This document shows, piece by piece, positions 54,112-61,723 of a stretch of DNA of 61,723 nucleotides. Both the position numbers and the translations under genes were made by a program. Source of the DNA: Gammaproteobacteria bacterium (GTDB taxonomy: Bacteria > Pseudomonadota > Gammaproteobacteria > Steroidobacterales > Woeseiaceae). Within the stretch, counting starts at the first letter, position 1. The number at the start of each line of letters is the position of its first letter. The notes under the pieces are model-generated. The model did no database searches. It saw nothing but the letters and a program-made list of their open reading frames with translations, and had not been told where the DNA came from. The stretch spans positions 1 to 61,723 of the forward strand of contig JAACFE010000004.1 of assembly GCA_009937525.1 (NCBI GenBank), written 5' to 3'.

Positions 54112-56346
54112 TCAGATGATTTCTTCCCTGGCGCGCAGGCTGTCCCAGTCGCCGGTATTCTCCGCCTCGAGTACCCGCTCGTACATCGCGCCGAGCGCGT
54201 TCGTCATGTCGTCGCGTATCCTGGCGAACCGCGGGTCGTCTCGTAGTACCGCAAGATACGGATCCTCACTGAGCGTCCAGAAATTGGCCAGTGCGCTGCT
54301 CTTGAATCCGTCATCGACCAGTTCCCGGAGCGCGCTCAGGGAATCGTCCTTGCGCCCCAGCAGGGCGAGGATCTGCACTTCCCGAATCCCCTGCCCGAAC
54401 CAGCCGAGTCGCGGCAAGTTCTGAACGACCGGGAGAGCAGCATGCAACAACTCCTGCGCGCGCAACGCGTCGCCCTGCCGCTGACTGATATAGGCAAGAC
54501 TGATGATCTCCGGGATAGTGAACCTGTCGACCTGCAGCTCCGCATCTTCCTTGAGTATCGGCTGGCTCATGAAAACGAATTCTCGCGCTTTGTCGAGATC
54601 ATTCACGAGCAATGCAGCCTCCGCTGCGACCTGTGCCGGGAACTCTTCTTTAGATTCCGGCCCTCCACTGGCGGCTTTGTCGGAGAAATACTCGAGCGAC
54701 CCCTGGTAATCGGATTCAATCAACAGCAAGAAACCTTCCAGAAATGACGAAACCGGATGATCCCGCGGAAGCGACTCGAGCACCGAAACTGCCCTGTCCG
54801 TATCACCGAACGCGAGGTACAGGCGCGCATTCAACAGGCCCACTGTCGGGTCCTCGCTCAATCCCTTCGCCTTTTCGATCCACGCCACGGCCTCGTCCAG
54901 GCGGCCGAGGCCTGCCATCTGCTGGGCAAAGTACTGCAAGGGTATCGGCCATTCGGGGTGAATCTCCATCGCTTTGAGCCACAGCCGGTTCGCCTGGTCA
55001 TTCTGGCCGCGCTGTGCATACAGCGACGGGAGGTTCGTGTACGGTATCCGGCCCAGCGGGTCCAGTTCCATGGATCGCTGCAGGAGCTCTATGGCCTCCT
55101 CGTCACGCTCTTCGGCATCACGCAACATTCCGAACCACATGTAAGCACTGGCGTGATTCGGATTCAGTTCGATAGCACGGCGAAAATCCGCTTCGGCTAC
55201 TATGTTGCCCTGCCCCACTCGAGTCTGCTGCCAGATCTTGCTCTCGAGCACGCCCTTGACGGCGTAGGCGTCAGCGAGACCCGGATCCAGCTCCAGTGCC
55301 TTTTCCAGGTTTGCCCGTACGATTTCGAACGCTTCTGACTGCGACAGCGCCTGGTGATTGTTCTCCAGCAAGAATACGCTTTCGGCAAGTCCTGCGTAGG
55401 CGGCCGCGTAGTTCGGATCATACTCGATAGCCTGCTCGAAACTGTCCCGCGCGCTCAGCAGCGTCTCCAGTCGCCGCAGGGAAAGGTTGTCGCGGCCGGA
55501 AACATAGGCGCTGTAAGCTCGCAGGTCCTCGGTCGGCTTCGCCGCGATCCTTACCTGCTCCGCCGGAGTCAGCGTAGTCTCGAGCGCGACTGCGATCGCT
55601 TCCGATATTTCGCTCTGTATATCGAAGATGTTCTGTGCCGTCAGCCGGCGATCGTAGGTCTCAGCCCAGATGTTGACGTCATTTTCCGCGTCGACCAGCT
55701 GCACGTTGATTCGCACGTTGTCGCCGACGCGCTGAACCGAACCCTGCAGCACCGTACCGACATCGAGTTCCTCGCCGATTTCGCGTACGTTCTTCGTGGT
55801 GTTCCGGTACTCCATTACGGATGTACGCGAGATGACCCTGCAGGATGCGATATTCGCGAGCTGCGTCAGTATGTCGCCATGTATGCCATCGGCGAAAACT
55901 GCATTGTCCGGCTCGCTGCTGAGGCTCGCGAACGGCAGAACGGCGATTGCAGGCTTCTCCCTGACGGACAATTCAAGCGGCACGTCCCCGTTGCGAATGC
56001 CGGTGACGTTGAACGTGATGGATACGCCAAGGGCAACCACGAGCAACCCGATGATCAGGTAGTTCATCGCCGCTTTCTGCTTGTTCGTGCCGCTGTGTTC
56101 TGACCGATCCACTTCCTTGTCGCGCTTCACCCCCTCGGGCGTGATCTCGAATATCCACGCAAGAATGACGGCCACGAAGAAGCCGGTCAGGACGATGATC
56201 ACATAGACCTGAAATACTCCCTCTGTCGCGCCAAAGGTGGGCAGCAACACCGAACCGGCCTCGATGATGATCCAGGCAACCAGCGCGTAGGCTGCTGCGA
56301 CACGCAAGACATTGCGTCGACGTAGTTCTGACAGGAAAGACGGCAT
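54112..56346 (-). CDS. Membrane TolB-like/TPR protein
   Basis: 744 residues. FLSELRRRNVLRVAAAYALVAWIIIE opens with a membrane helix; a second (VYVIIVLTGFFVAVILAWIF) and third (MNYLIIGLLVVALGVSITF) follow. Then a FlgO/TolB-like domain (AIAVLPFASLSSEPDNAVFA, DGIHGDILTQLANI, VGTVLQGSVQRVGDNVRINV, IWAETYDRRL) and about ten TPR-like helices (AAAYAGLAESVFLLENNHQA, HASAYMWFGMLRDAEERD). Such proteins are abundant in some marine Gammaproteobacteria, often with a cyclase or kinase in front; here none is attached. Role unknown, probably sensing or scaffolding. Confidence 0.8.
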   Translation of the reverse strand: MPSFLSELRRRNVLRVAAAYALVAWIIIEAGSVLLPTFGATEGVFQVYVIIVLTGFFVAVILAWIFEITPEGVKRDKEVDRSEHSGTNKQKAAMNYLIIGLLVVALGVSITFNVTGIRNGDVPLELSVREKPAIAVLPFASLSSEPDNAVFADGIHGDILTQLANIASCRVISRTSVMEYRNTTKNVREIGEELDVGTVLQGSVQRVGDNVRINVQLVDAENDVNIWAETYDRRLTAQNIFDIQSEISEAIAVALETTLTPAEQVRIAAKPTEDLRAYSAYVSGRDNLSLRRLETLLSARDSFEQAIEYDPNYAAAYAGLAESVFLLENNHQALSQSEAFEIVRANLEKALELDPGLADAYAVKGVLESKIWQQTRVGQGNIVAEADFRRAIELNPNHASAYMWFGMLRDAEERDEEAIELLQRSMELDPLGRIPYTNLPSLYAQRGQNDQANRLWLKAMEIHPEWPIPLQYFAQQMAGLGRLDEAVAWIEKAKGLSEDPTVGLLNARLYLAFGDTDRAVSVLESLPRDHPVSSFLEGFLLLIESDYQGSLEYFSDKAASGGPESKEEFPAQVAAEAALLVNDLDKAREFVFMSQPILKEDAELQVDRFTIPEIISLAYISQRQGDALRAQELLHAALPVVQNLPRLGWFGQGIREVQILALLGRKDDSLSALRELVDDGFKSSALANFWTLSEDPYLAVLRDDPRFARIRDDMTNALGAMYERVLEAENTGDWDSLRAREEII

Positions 56347-56354
56347 TGGGGGAG

Positions 56355-56360
56355 ATTATA
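56355..56360 (-). promoter_or_regulatory. Possible -10 element for the TPR gene
   Basis: TATAAT on the minus strand ends eight bases before the ATG at 56346. No -35 of quality lies 17 bases further upstream and no Shine-Dalgarno separates it from the start. If used, the transcript would be nearly leaderless. Confidence 0.35.
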
Positions 56361-56409
56361 AGCGAAATCGCAGGGGACTATTCCGGTTCGTCGCGGCGCT
56401 GCAGGACGA

Positions 56410-56997
56410 CTATGGCAATTCGGACAGAACGTCGCCGAGACCCTTGCGTTTTTGCTCCGGCGTAACCTTCGGATAGCCGTACCAAAGCAGGCCGACGACG
56501 AACTCCGCGCTCGCGTCGATACCGATGATGTCGAAGAAGCGTTCGTCCCGTGTGATGTCGCCCGTCGTCCATTTGCTGCCGACGCCTGCCTTCCAGAGAT
56601 ACAGCATGAGGTTCTGGATGGCAGCGGCACAGGCGGCGTAATCTTCACGCTGCAACAATTCGTCCTCCGAGCGCCTGCAGGTCACTACGACCCAGCCGGG
56701 CTTCTCGGACCACTTCCCGCGTTTGAACTTGCCGGCGTCCTGGCCCTTTTTCGCTGCGACGATGTCGAAACACAGGTCGAGGCACCGCTCGATACTCTCG
56801 CGCCCCAACAGGTAGAAATGCCAGGGTTCCGTGACGTGGTGATTGGGCGCCCATGTTGCGGCTTCGATCGCTTCGCGAACGAGTTCGCCCGGCACCGGTG
56901 TCTGTAGAAACAGGTTGATCGTACGCCGGCCTCGGACGACCTCTGCGAAGTCCCGCAGCGATTGCGTCTCGTAACTGGGCGGCGCTTTCTTGCTCAT
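56410..56997 (-). CDS. Nitroreductase-family flavoprotein
   Basis: 195 residues from ATG 56997, overlapping the thiolase stop (ATGA). VVRGRRTINLFLQTPVPGEL is the FMN-binding start, AIEAATWAPNHHVTEPWHFY the conserved active region, and YAACAAAIQNLMLYLWKAGV and GLLWYGYPK the dimer part. It resembles YdjA-type short nitroreductases that reduce nitro or quinone compounds with NAD(P)H. The substrate is unknown. Confidence 0.88.
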   Translation of the reverse strand: MSKKAPPSYETQSLRDFAEVVRGRRTINLFLQTPVPGELVREAIEAATWAPNHHVTEPWHFYLLGRESIERCLDLCFDIVAAKKGQDAGKFKRGKWSEKPGWVVVTCRRSEDELLQREDYAACAAAIQNLMLYLWKAGVGSKWTTGDITRDERFFDIIGIDASAEFVVGLLWYGYPKVTPEQKRKGLGDVLSELP

Positions 56998-58199
56998 GTC
57001 CTTTCGATGACCATCGCAATGCCCTGGCCCACGCCTATGCACATCGTGCAAAGCGCATAGCGCCCGTTCCTGCGGCGCAATTCATAGGCCGCAGTCGTAA
57101 CGAGGCGGGCGCCCGACATCCCCAGTGGATGACCCAGCGCAATCGCGCCGCCATTTGGATTTACGTGTTCCGCGTCGTCATCGACGCCGAGCTTGCGCAA
57201 CGTTGCAAGCCCCTGTGCCGCAAAGGCCTCATTGAGTTCGATGACGTCCATGCGGGAAATGTCGAGCCCGGCGAGCGCCAGGGCTTTCTCCGACGCCGGC
57301 GCCGGCCCGATGCCCATGATGCGGGGTTCGACACCCACTGCCGCCCAGGCAACCACCCTCGCAATCGGCTCCAGCCCGAGGCGACCGGCAGCATCCCCGG
57401 AAGCCACCAGCAACGCACAGGCGCCATCGTTGATGCCGGACGCGTTGCCCGCGGTGATAGTGCCGCCACTGCGCACAATAGGCTTCAATTTGGCCAGCGC
57501 CTCGATCGTCGAGCCCGGTCGCGGATGCTCGTCGGTGTCCACGACGACCGGGTCGCCGCGACGCTGCGGCACGATGACGGGCACTATTTCCTCGGCGAGC
57601 ACGCCCGACTCGATGGCGGCCTCCGCACGCTGCTGGCTACGCAACGCGAAGGCATCCTGGTCCTCGCGGGAAATGCCGAAATCATCGGCCACGTTTTCTG
57701 CGGTCTCCGCCATCGAATCGATACCGTACTGCTCCTCCAGCTTGCGGTTCACGAAACGCCAGCCGAGCGTCGTGTCATGGATTTCCGCGTTGCGCCCGAA
57801 CGCGGAAGTCTGTTTCGCCATGACGAAGGGCGCTCGTGACATCGACTCCACGCCGCCGGCGATCGCGAGTTCGACACCGCCCGCGCGGATCGAGTCTGCG
57901 ACGTTGCCGATCGCGTTCATGCCGGAGCCGCAAAGGCGGTTGACGGTCGCTGCCGGTACCTTGACCGGCAGGCCCGCCAGCAATGACGACATGCGTGCGA
58001 CATTGCGATTGTCTTCTCCCGCCTGGTTGGCGCAGCCGTAGACGACGTCCTCGACCAGGGCAGGATCGAGGCCTGCCTGCCGTTCCAGCAATGCCGCGAT
58101 CGGCACCGCGCCGAGATCGTCGGCGCGTGCCGATGCAAGCGCGCCGCCATACCGGCCTATCGGCGTTCGTACGGCATCGCAGACGAATGCGTCAGCCAT
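56994..58199 (-). CDS. pcaF: Thiolase, probably 3-oxoadipyl-CoA thiolase
   Basis: 401 residues from ATG 58199. FVCDAVRTPIGRYGGALASA, YGCANQAGEDNRNVARMS, NRLCGSGMNAIGNVADS (acyl Cys), GGVESMSRAPFVM, GNASGINDGACAL, RIMGIGPAPAS, NPNGGAIALGHPLGMSGARL and TMCIGVGQG make a complete degradative thiolase. The ADDLGAVP and ANQAGEDNRNVA stretches are typical of PcaF/PaaJ, the last step of the beta-ketoadipate or phenylacetate pathways. No other pca or paa gene is in the window, so the substrate is tentative. Confidence 0.85.
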   Translation of the reverse strand: MADAFVCDAVRTPIGRYGGALASARADDLGAVPIAALLERQAGLDPALVEDVVYGCANQAGEDNRNVARMSSLLAGLPVKVPAATVNRLCGSGMNAIGNVADSIRAGGVELAIAGGVESMSRAPFVMAKQTSAFGRNAEIHDTTLGWRFVNRKLEEQYGIDSMAETAENVADDFGISREDQDAFALRSQQRAEAAIESGVLAEEIVPVIVPQRRGDPVVVDTDEHPRPGSTIEALAKLKPIVRSGGTITAGNASGINDGACALLVASGDAAGRLGLEPIARVVAWAAVGVEPRIMGIGPAPASEKALALAGLDISRMDVIELNEAFAAQGLATLRKLGVDDDAEHVNPNGGAIALGHPLGMSGARLVTTAAYELRRRNGRYALCTMCIGVGQGIAMVIERT

Positions 58200-58761
58200 C
58201 GAAATGCCCCTCTGTCTCCACACCAACGGTCATTCGTTTTAATACATCGTTCCCGAGCAAGAAATGATGATAAAGGGCCGCGAGTACGTGCACTGCCACC
58301 AAAGCGGCGATCGCGATCCAGCCGGCCTCGTGCACCTCCTCCCAGAACTCATGGATGTCGTGATTCTTCGCCACCGGCAGCGCAATCGAGAACAGACCGA
58401 AGAACGTAATCGCTTTGCCTCCTGTTGCGACGGCAAGTGCGCCCGACACCAGCTGCACGAACACGGCAACATAAATGGCCGCGTGCACGAATGCCGCGCT
58501 GGCGCGCTGCCACGCCGGAATGCCCGCCGGATGCGCGGGCGCCTCATTCATCCAGCGCCAGATGAGTCGCAGGACCGTCAATGCGAACACCAGCAACGCG
58601 ATGGAGCCGTGCAGTTCGCGGATGGCTGTTCTTTGCGGCCCACTGTCCATATCGGATTGCAGCAGCCCCAGGAATACAAGAGCAAGAATCCCCAGCGCGA
58701 CTATCCAGTGCAGCCACTTTGCCACCAGGCCGTATTCCAGGCGTGTATTTCTCAGAGCCAT
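58192..58761 (-). CDS. Cytochrome b561
   Basis: 189 residues, four membrane helices. LEYGLVAKWLHWIVALGILA and RELHGSIALLVFALTVLRL provide the first haem histidines, FVHAAIYVAVFVQLVSGALA and VHEAGWIAIAALVAVHVLAA the others. It is an inner-membrane b-type cytochrome, with YodB/YceJ-like members acting as quinol or superoxide electron carriers. It overlaps the thiolase start by 8 bases. Confidence 0.92.
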   Translation of the reverse strand: MALRNTRLEYGLVAKWLHWIVALGILALVFLGLLQSDMDSGPQRTAIRELHGSIALLVFALTVLRLIWRWMNEAPAHPAGIPAWQRASAAFVHAAIYVAVFVQLVSGALAVATGGKAITFFGLFSIALPVAKNHDIHEFWEEVHEAGWIAIAALVAVHVLAALYHHFLLGNDVLKRMTVGVETEGHFDG

Positions 58762-58785
58762 CCCATTACCCTGTCATCTCTCACG

Positions 58786-60093
58786 TCAGTTCAATTTCAC
58801 ATCGCGCGCAATCGACTGATAGGAACGCCCGAGCCAGGCGCCGATCATTGCCCATCCCGCCGCAATCAGCGCTGCAAACAGCGCCACGCCGGTCAGCCCG
58901 AGGCCGAGGGTCGCCGTAAGGGCCGTGTAGGTCCAGGCCGTGAGCATGTCGCCACCTCGGTAAACGACGATGTCGATGACAGGCTTCGCCTTGAACCGGG
59001 TTTCCGCATCGACGACTGTAAACAACATCTCCCGCCCCGGCCGCGTGATCGCGTAATTGCCCGCGCGGCGGGCCACCTGCAGCCCGATCAGAACCGCCAG
59101 CAACGGCGTCGCGGCAACGATCAGCCACCCGCCGACCATGAGTACGGGGATCAGCGCGAGGGTCGTCGCCATGCCGAAACGGGTCGAGATCCGGCCGGTG
59201 GCGAACACGGCCGTCACGATCGCCAGCGAGTTCACGGCAAGGTCGATGCCGGCCCAGATCTGCGTGCGCACATCGCGGTCGAATGCCGCCAGGAGCTTCC
59301 GTAGTTCGAAATACACGAACGTATTCATGATGACGTAGAAGAGAATGAACGCCCCGATCGCCAGGAGGTAGGGATTGGTCAGGAACAGCCAGAACCCCGA
59401 GAAGGGATTTCGCCCGAGCGTCTGCTCGCGCGTAAGGTCGGGCTGCACGTCTTCGGTGCCGAGTTCGCTGACGCGCAGCTTCTCCAGCATCCCGATAATC
59501 GCGATCGGAATGAGCAACATGGCGGCGGAAATCAGAAGCAGGTTCATCGTGCCGATGTTGTCTGCGAAGAACGCCGGTATCGACGGCCCGACGATGGCCC
59601 CGGTGCTGGCGCCCGTCGCAATGACCCCGAACAGTCGCGGCGCCTGCTCCCGGCTGAACAATCCCGACATGTAGCTCCAGAACACGGAGACGTGAAACAG
59701 GCTGAACACGCTGAGCCAGACGTAGAACGCCTTGTTGATGGAATCGGCTTCGCCGACGGATGTACTCACGAACCAGAAGCCGGCAAAACTTGCCGCGAAA
59801 GCGATGTAGACGCCGGGTACCAGGCGCTTGAATCGCACTCTCGAGATGATGGCTCCGTAAAGGAAGACTGCGACGACGCTGAAGAAGAATGTCGAAGTCC
59901 ACAGCCAGCTGAGTTCCTCGTCTGACCAGTCTGATGACATGGCGTCGCGGACAGGACGCAGGATGAAGTAAGCCGCCATGAGCGTGAAGACGAACGCAAA
60001 CGACAGGAGCGTCGCCTTGAGTTCGCTCGGCTCCACTTTTGCCGCAACCTTCAGGAATCGGCTAACGGGGTTGACGCGCCCTTCGCTGCTCAT
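58786..60093 (-). CDS. MFS/NTT-like transporter
   Basis: 435 residues, about 12 membrane helices. FTLMAAYFILRPVRDAMSSD in helix 1 is the motif of NTP/NDP-exchange-transporter-like MFS proteins; FHVSVFWSYMSGLFSREQA, GASTGAIVGPSIPAFFA and GREMLFTVVDAETRFKAKPV follow. In free-living bacteria these are not ATP/ADP exchangers as in Chlamydia; their substrate is unknown. The gene lies 24 bases upstream of the b561 gene on the same strand. Confidence 0.82.
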   Translation of the reverse strand: MSSEGRVNPVSRFLKVAAKVEPSELKATLLSFAFVFTLMAAYFILRPVRDAMSSDWSDEELSWLWTSTFFFSVVAVFLYGAIISRVRFKRLVPGVYIAFAASFAGFWFVSTSVGEADSINKAFYVWLSVFSLFHVSVFWSYMSGLFSREQAPRLFGVIATGASTGAIVGPSIPAFFADNIGTMNLLLISAAMLLIPIAIIGMLEKLRVSELGTEDVQPDLTREQTLGRNPFSGFWLFLTNPYLLAIGAFILFYVIMNTFVYFELRKLLAAFDRDVRTQIWAGIDLAVNSLAIVTAVFATGRISTRFGMATTLALIPVLMVGGWLIVAATPLLAVLIGLQVARRAGNYAITRPGREMLFTVVDAETRFKAKPVIDIVVYRGGDMLTAWTYTALTATLGLGLTGVALFAALIAAGWAMIGAWLGRSYQSIARDVKLN

Positions 60094-60149
60094 CTTGCTG
60101 TTCCGACCTGCTGGCGATGTTGGAGCGTATCATCGCGGGCAAGACCGGA

Positions 60150-60848
60150 CTAGCGTGGGGAGATACGCGCGGCGACGTCAAGCAATTCGTCGGCTGGAAA
60201 CCGTACCTTGTAGTCTACGTTGGAGTACGCCAAACGAATAATGCCGTCGGTGTCGACAGCGAATACGGACGGTACGGGCAGCACGCCCTGCAGCGCCATC
60301 GCGGATCCATCAATATCCTGGCCCTTGTCACGGCGCCGCTGGATGGTTTCGTCGGCCGCCCGGAACGCGATACCGAGCGCGATCGCGGCACCCGCCTTTG
60401 CGTCCGAGAGAATCGCATAGTCCAGGTCGCCGATGTCGGTCTGCGTTTCCACGTTGAGACTGCTGTACAGTAGATCTGGCCGATCCCCGCTGAGAAACAG
60501 CACGTCGACATCCATTTGGCGAATATCCGGCAGGACGTGCCTGAGTTCGGACAGGTGCATATTACAGTAGGGACACCAGCCACCGCGGAATGTGATCAGG
60601 ATTGCGGGTCTCTCCAGGTCTCGTGGCTCGAAATGGAACGGGTCGCCGTGCACGGTTTCGACGGTAAAGCGGGGCGCGTCCTGCCCGGCCCGTAATGGCC
60701 GGATTTCAACCGCGCTGGCGGCCACCGGAACATCGGCATGACCGTGTTGAATGGAAAGGCTGCAGGCAAGACTCATTGCCATCGTGACCGCAAACAAGCC
60801 AAGCAGCATCTTTTTTATCGTTCCGTATCTCGCGACAGAGGATCCCAT
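60150..60848 (-). CDS. Peroxiredoxin/thioredoxin-fold lipoprotein
   Basis: 232 residues. The N terminus (MLLGLFAVTMAMSLACSLS) looks like a lipoprotein signal with Cys29; an ATG at MLLGL, 13 codons in, is an alternative start. The AhpC/TSA fold is shown by AGQDAPRFTVETVHGDPF, ILITFRGGWCPYCNMHLSEL (CxxC), VDVLFLSGDRP, ALGIAF and GVLPVPSVFAVDTDGIIR. Probably a periplasmic thiol peroxidase or reductase; the partner is unknown. Confidence 0.82.
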   Translation of the reverse strand: MGSSVARYGTIKKMLLGLFAVTMAMSLACSLSIQHGHADVPVAASAVEIRPLRAGQDAPRFTVETVHGDPFHFEPRDLERPAILITFRGGWCPYCNMHLSELRHVLPDIRQMDVDVLFLSGDRPDLLYSSLNVETQTDIGDLDYAILSDAKAGAAIALGIAFRAADETIQRRRDKGQDIDGSAMALQGVLPVPSVFAVDTDGIIRLAYSNVDYKVRFPADELLDVAARISPR

Positions 60849-60909
60849 GGCAGCACATCTCTTTTTGACCGTATGTAACCGGACCGTGGCTGCGCCGGAT
60901 TTATTACGG

Positions 60910-61723
60910 CTACTCGTGCCGCAGCGCGTCGATCGGATCGAGCTGCGATGCCCGCCGCGCCGGCCAGATACCGAAAACGATCCCGACCGTAGCGCTGAAG
61001 CCGAAGGCCATGACGGCCGAATCGATGGTCACGACCGTCTGCCATCCGGCAAACCGGTTCAGCAACGTCGCCGCCGTCGCGCCAACCAGCAGTCCCAGTC
61101 CGCCGCCCAACAGGCACAGGGTCGTGGACTCGACGAGGAATTGCAGCAGGATATTGCCACGCGTTGCGCCGAGCGCCTTGCGGATGCCTATTTCCCGGGT
61201 CCGCTCAGTCACTGTGACCAGCATGATGTTCATTATTCCGATGCCGCCGACGACGAGACTGACGCCGGCGATGCCCGCGAGCAGGAACGTAAAAATCTGT
61301 GTCGCTTCCTGACGGGATTCGGCGAATTGCTTGCGATTGACCATCGCAAAGTCATTGTCCTTACCCGGCAGAATGCCGTGCTCCCGGCGCAATACGCGCT
61401 CGATCTCGAGCATCGCCATTTCGATCGTCGACGACTCGCCGACGAGCACGCTGATACGCTCGACGAAATCGTTGCCCGTTACCCTGAACTGCGCCGTGCT
61501 CAGCGGTATCCAGACGTCGTCGTCAGGACTATGCCTGCCGCTCGAACCTCTCGCCTCCAGTACACCGATCACCTCGAACGAAATGGACCGGATCGAGATA
61601 CTGCGGCCGATGATCCCTGCGGCATCGGTACCGAGCATGCCCGGCACTGCGGCGGCAACTACCGCGACGCGCTTGCGGGTAGAATCGTCAGCGAGCGTGA
61701 ACATGCGGCCAGCAGCCAATTCG
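60910..61723 (-). CDS. MacB-type ABC transporter permease, 5' end cut off by the window
   Basis: The C-terminal 270 residues are visible and the gene runs off the right edge. A periplasmic MacB-like core (ELAAGRMFTLADDSTRKRV, FEVIGVLEARGSSGRHSPDD, VWIPLSTAQFRVTGND) leads to membrane helices (LLAGIAGVSLVVGGIGIMNI, MLVTVTERTREIGIRKALGA, GILFGIWPAR-type end) and the closing FGIWPARRASQLDPIDAL. MacB permeases export macrolides, siderophores or toxins, or act as mechanotransmission pumps. The ATPase and adaptor genes would lie outside. Confidence 0.9.
   Translation of the reverse strand, partial: ELAAGRMFTLADDSTRKRVAVVAAAVPGMLGTDAAGIIGRSISIRSISFEVIGVLEARGSSGRHSPDDDVWIPLSTAQFRVTGNDFVERISVLVGESSTIEMAMLEIERVLRREHGILPGKDNDFAMVNRKQFAESRQEATQIFTFLLAGIAGVSLVVGGIGIMNIMLVTVTERTREIGIRKALGATRGNILLQFLVESTTLCLLGGGLGLLVGATAATLLNRFAGWQTVVTIDSAVMAFGFSATVGIVFGIWPARRASQLDPIDALRHE

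Overview
The window is GC-rich, very gene-dense bacterial chromosome with no rRNA, tRNA, CRISPR array or insertion sequence that I could see. Gene orders are those of Gammaproteobacteria: dusB-fis-purH-purD, trxA-rho divergent from rhlB, and yrfG next to cysQ. Together with PlsB, SohB, a HiPIP and a large TolB-like/TPR membrane protein, this suggests an aerobic, probably environmental gammaproteobacterium outside the Enterobacteria. A Woeseiaceae- or Chromatiales-like lineage is my guess, not something the sequence proves.

Layout. 1-4733: dusB end, fis, purine synthesis (purH, purD) and molybdopterin synthesis (moeA). 4828-9026: ten small plus-strand genes, mostly uncharacterised and tightly coupled, ending in a yeast-type cytosine deaminase, a gamma-glutamylcyclotransferase-like protein and a GFA protein. 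9141-14301: rho-trxA, rhlB, yrfG, cysQ and a YdcH-like protein. 14377-17759: trhO and plsB. 17820-23308: a minus-strand run of a contractile-tail sheath protein, two DUF697-type GTPases, an alkyltransferase-like protein, a small hydrolase and a lipoprotein. 23400-33966: housekeeping and envelope genes (PLP enzyme, L,D-transpeptidase, M48 protease, SohB, LipA, OmpA-like protein, two hydrolase/phosphatase genes, GloA). 34328-41236: a complete moxR/Bat cluster. 41404-45362: lipoprotein, DUF192, aminotransferase, HiPIP, membrane and SYLF proteins. 45461-52859: a full histidine-utilisation locus (hutFCUHG divergent from hutI) with its likely HutC operator. 52879-61723: transporters, the TPR protein, nitroreductase, thiolase, cytochrome b561, peroxiredoxin-like protein and a truncated MacB-type permease.

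Genes are packed so that about twenty junctions are ATGA, GTGA or TAxTG start-stop overlaps, which points to translational coupling throughout. The intergenic space is unusual. Two families of structured repeats fill most of the gaps between convergent genes. One is REP-like, with TAGGAGCG ends. The other has a conserved core of about 35 bases held on long stems whose sequence differs from copy to copy but stays paired.

The best candidates for something new are the lone full-length tail-sheath gene followed by two membrane-type GTPases, with no other phage genes nearby, and the conserved-loop/covarying-stem repeat.
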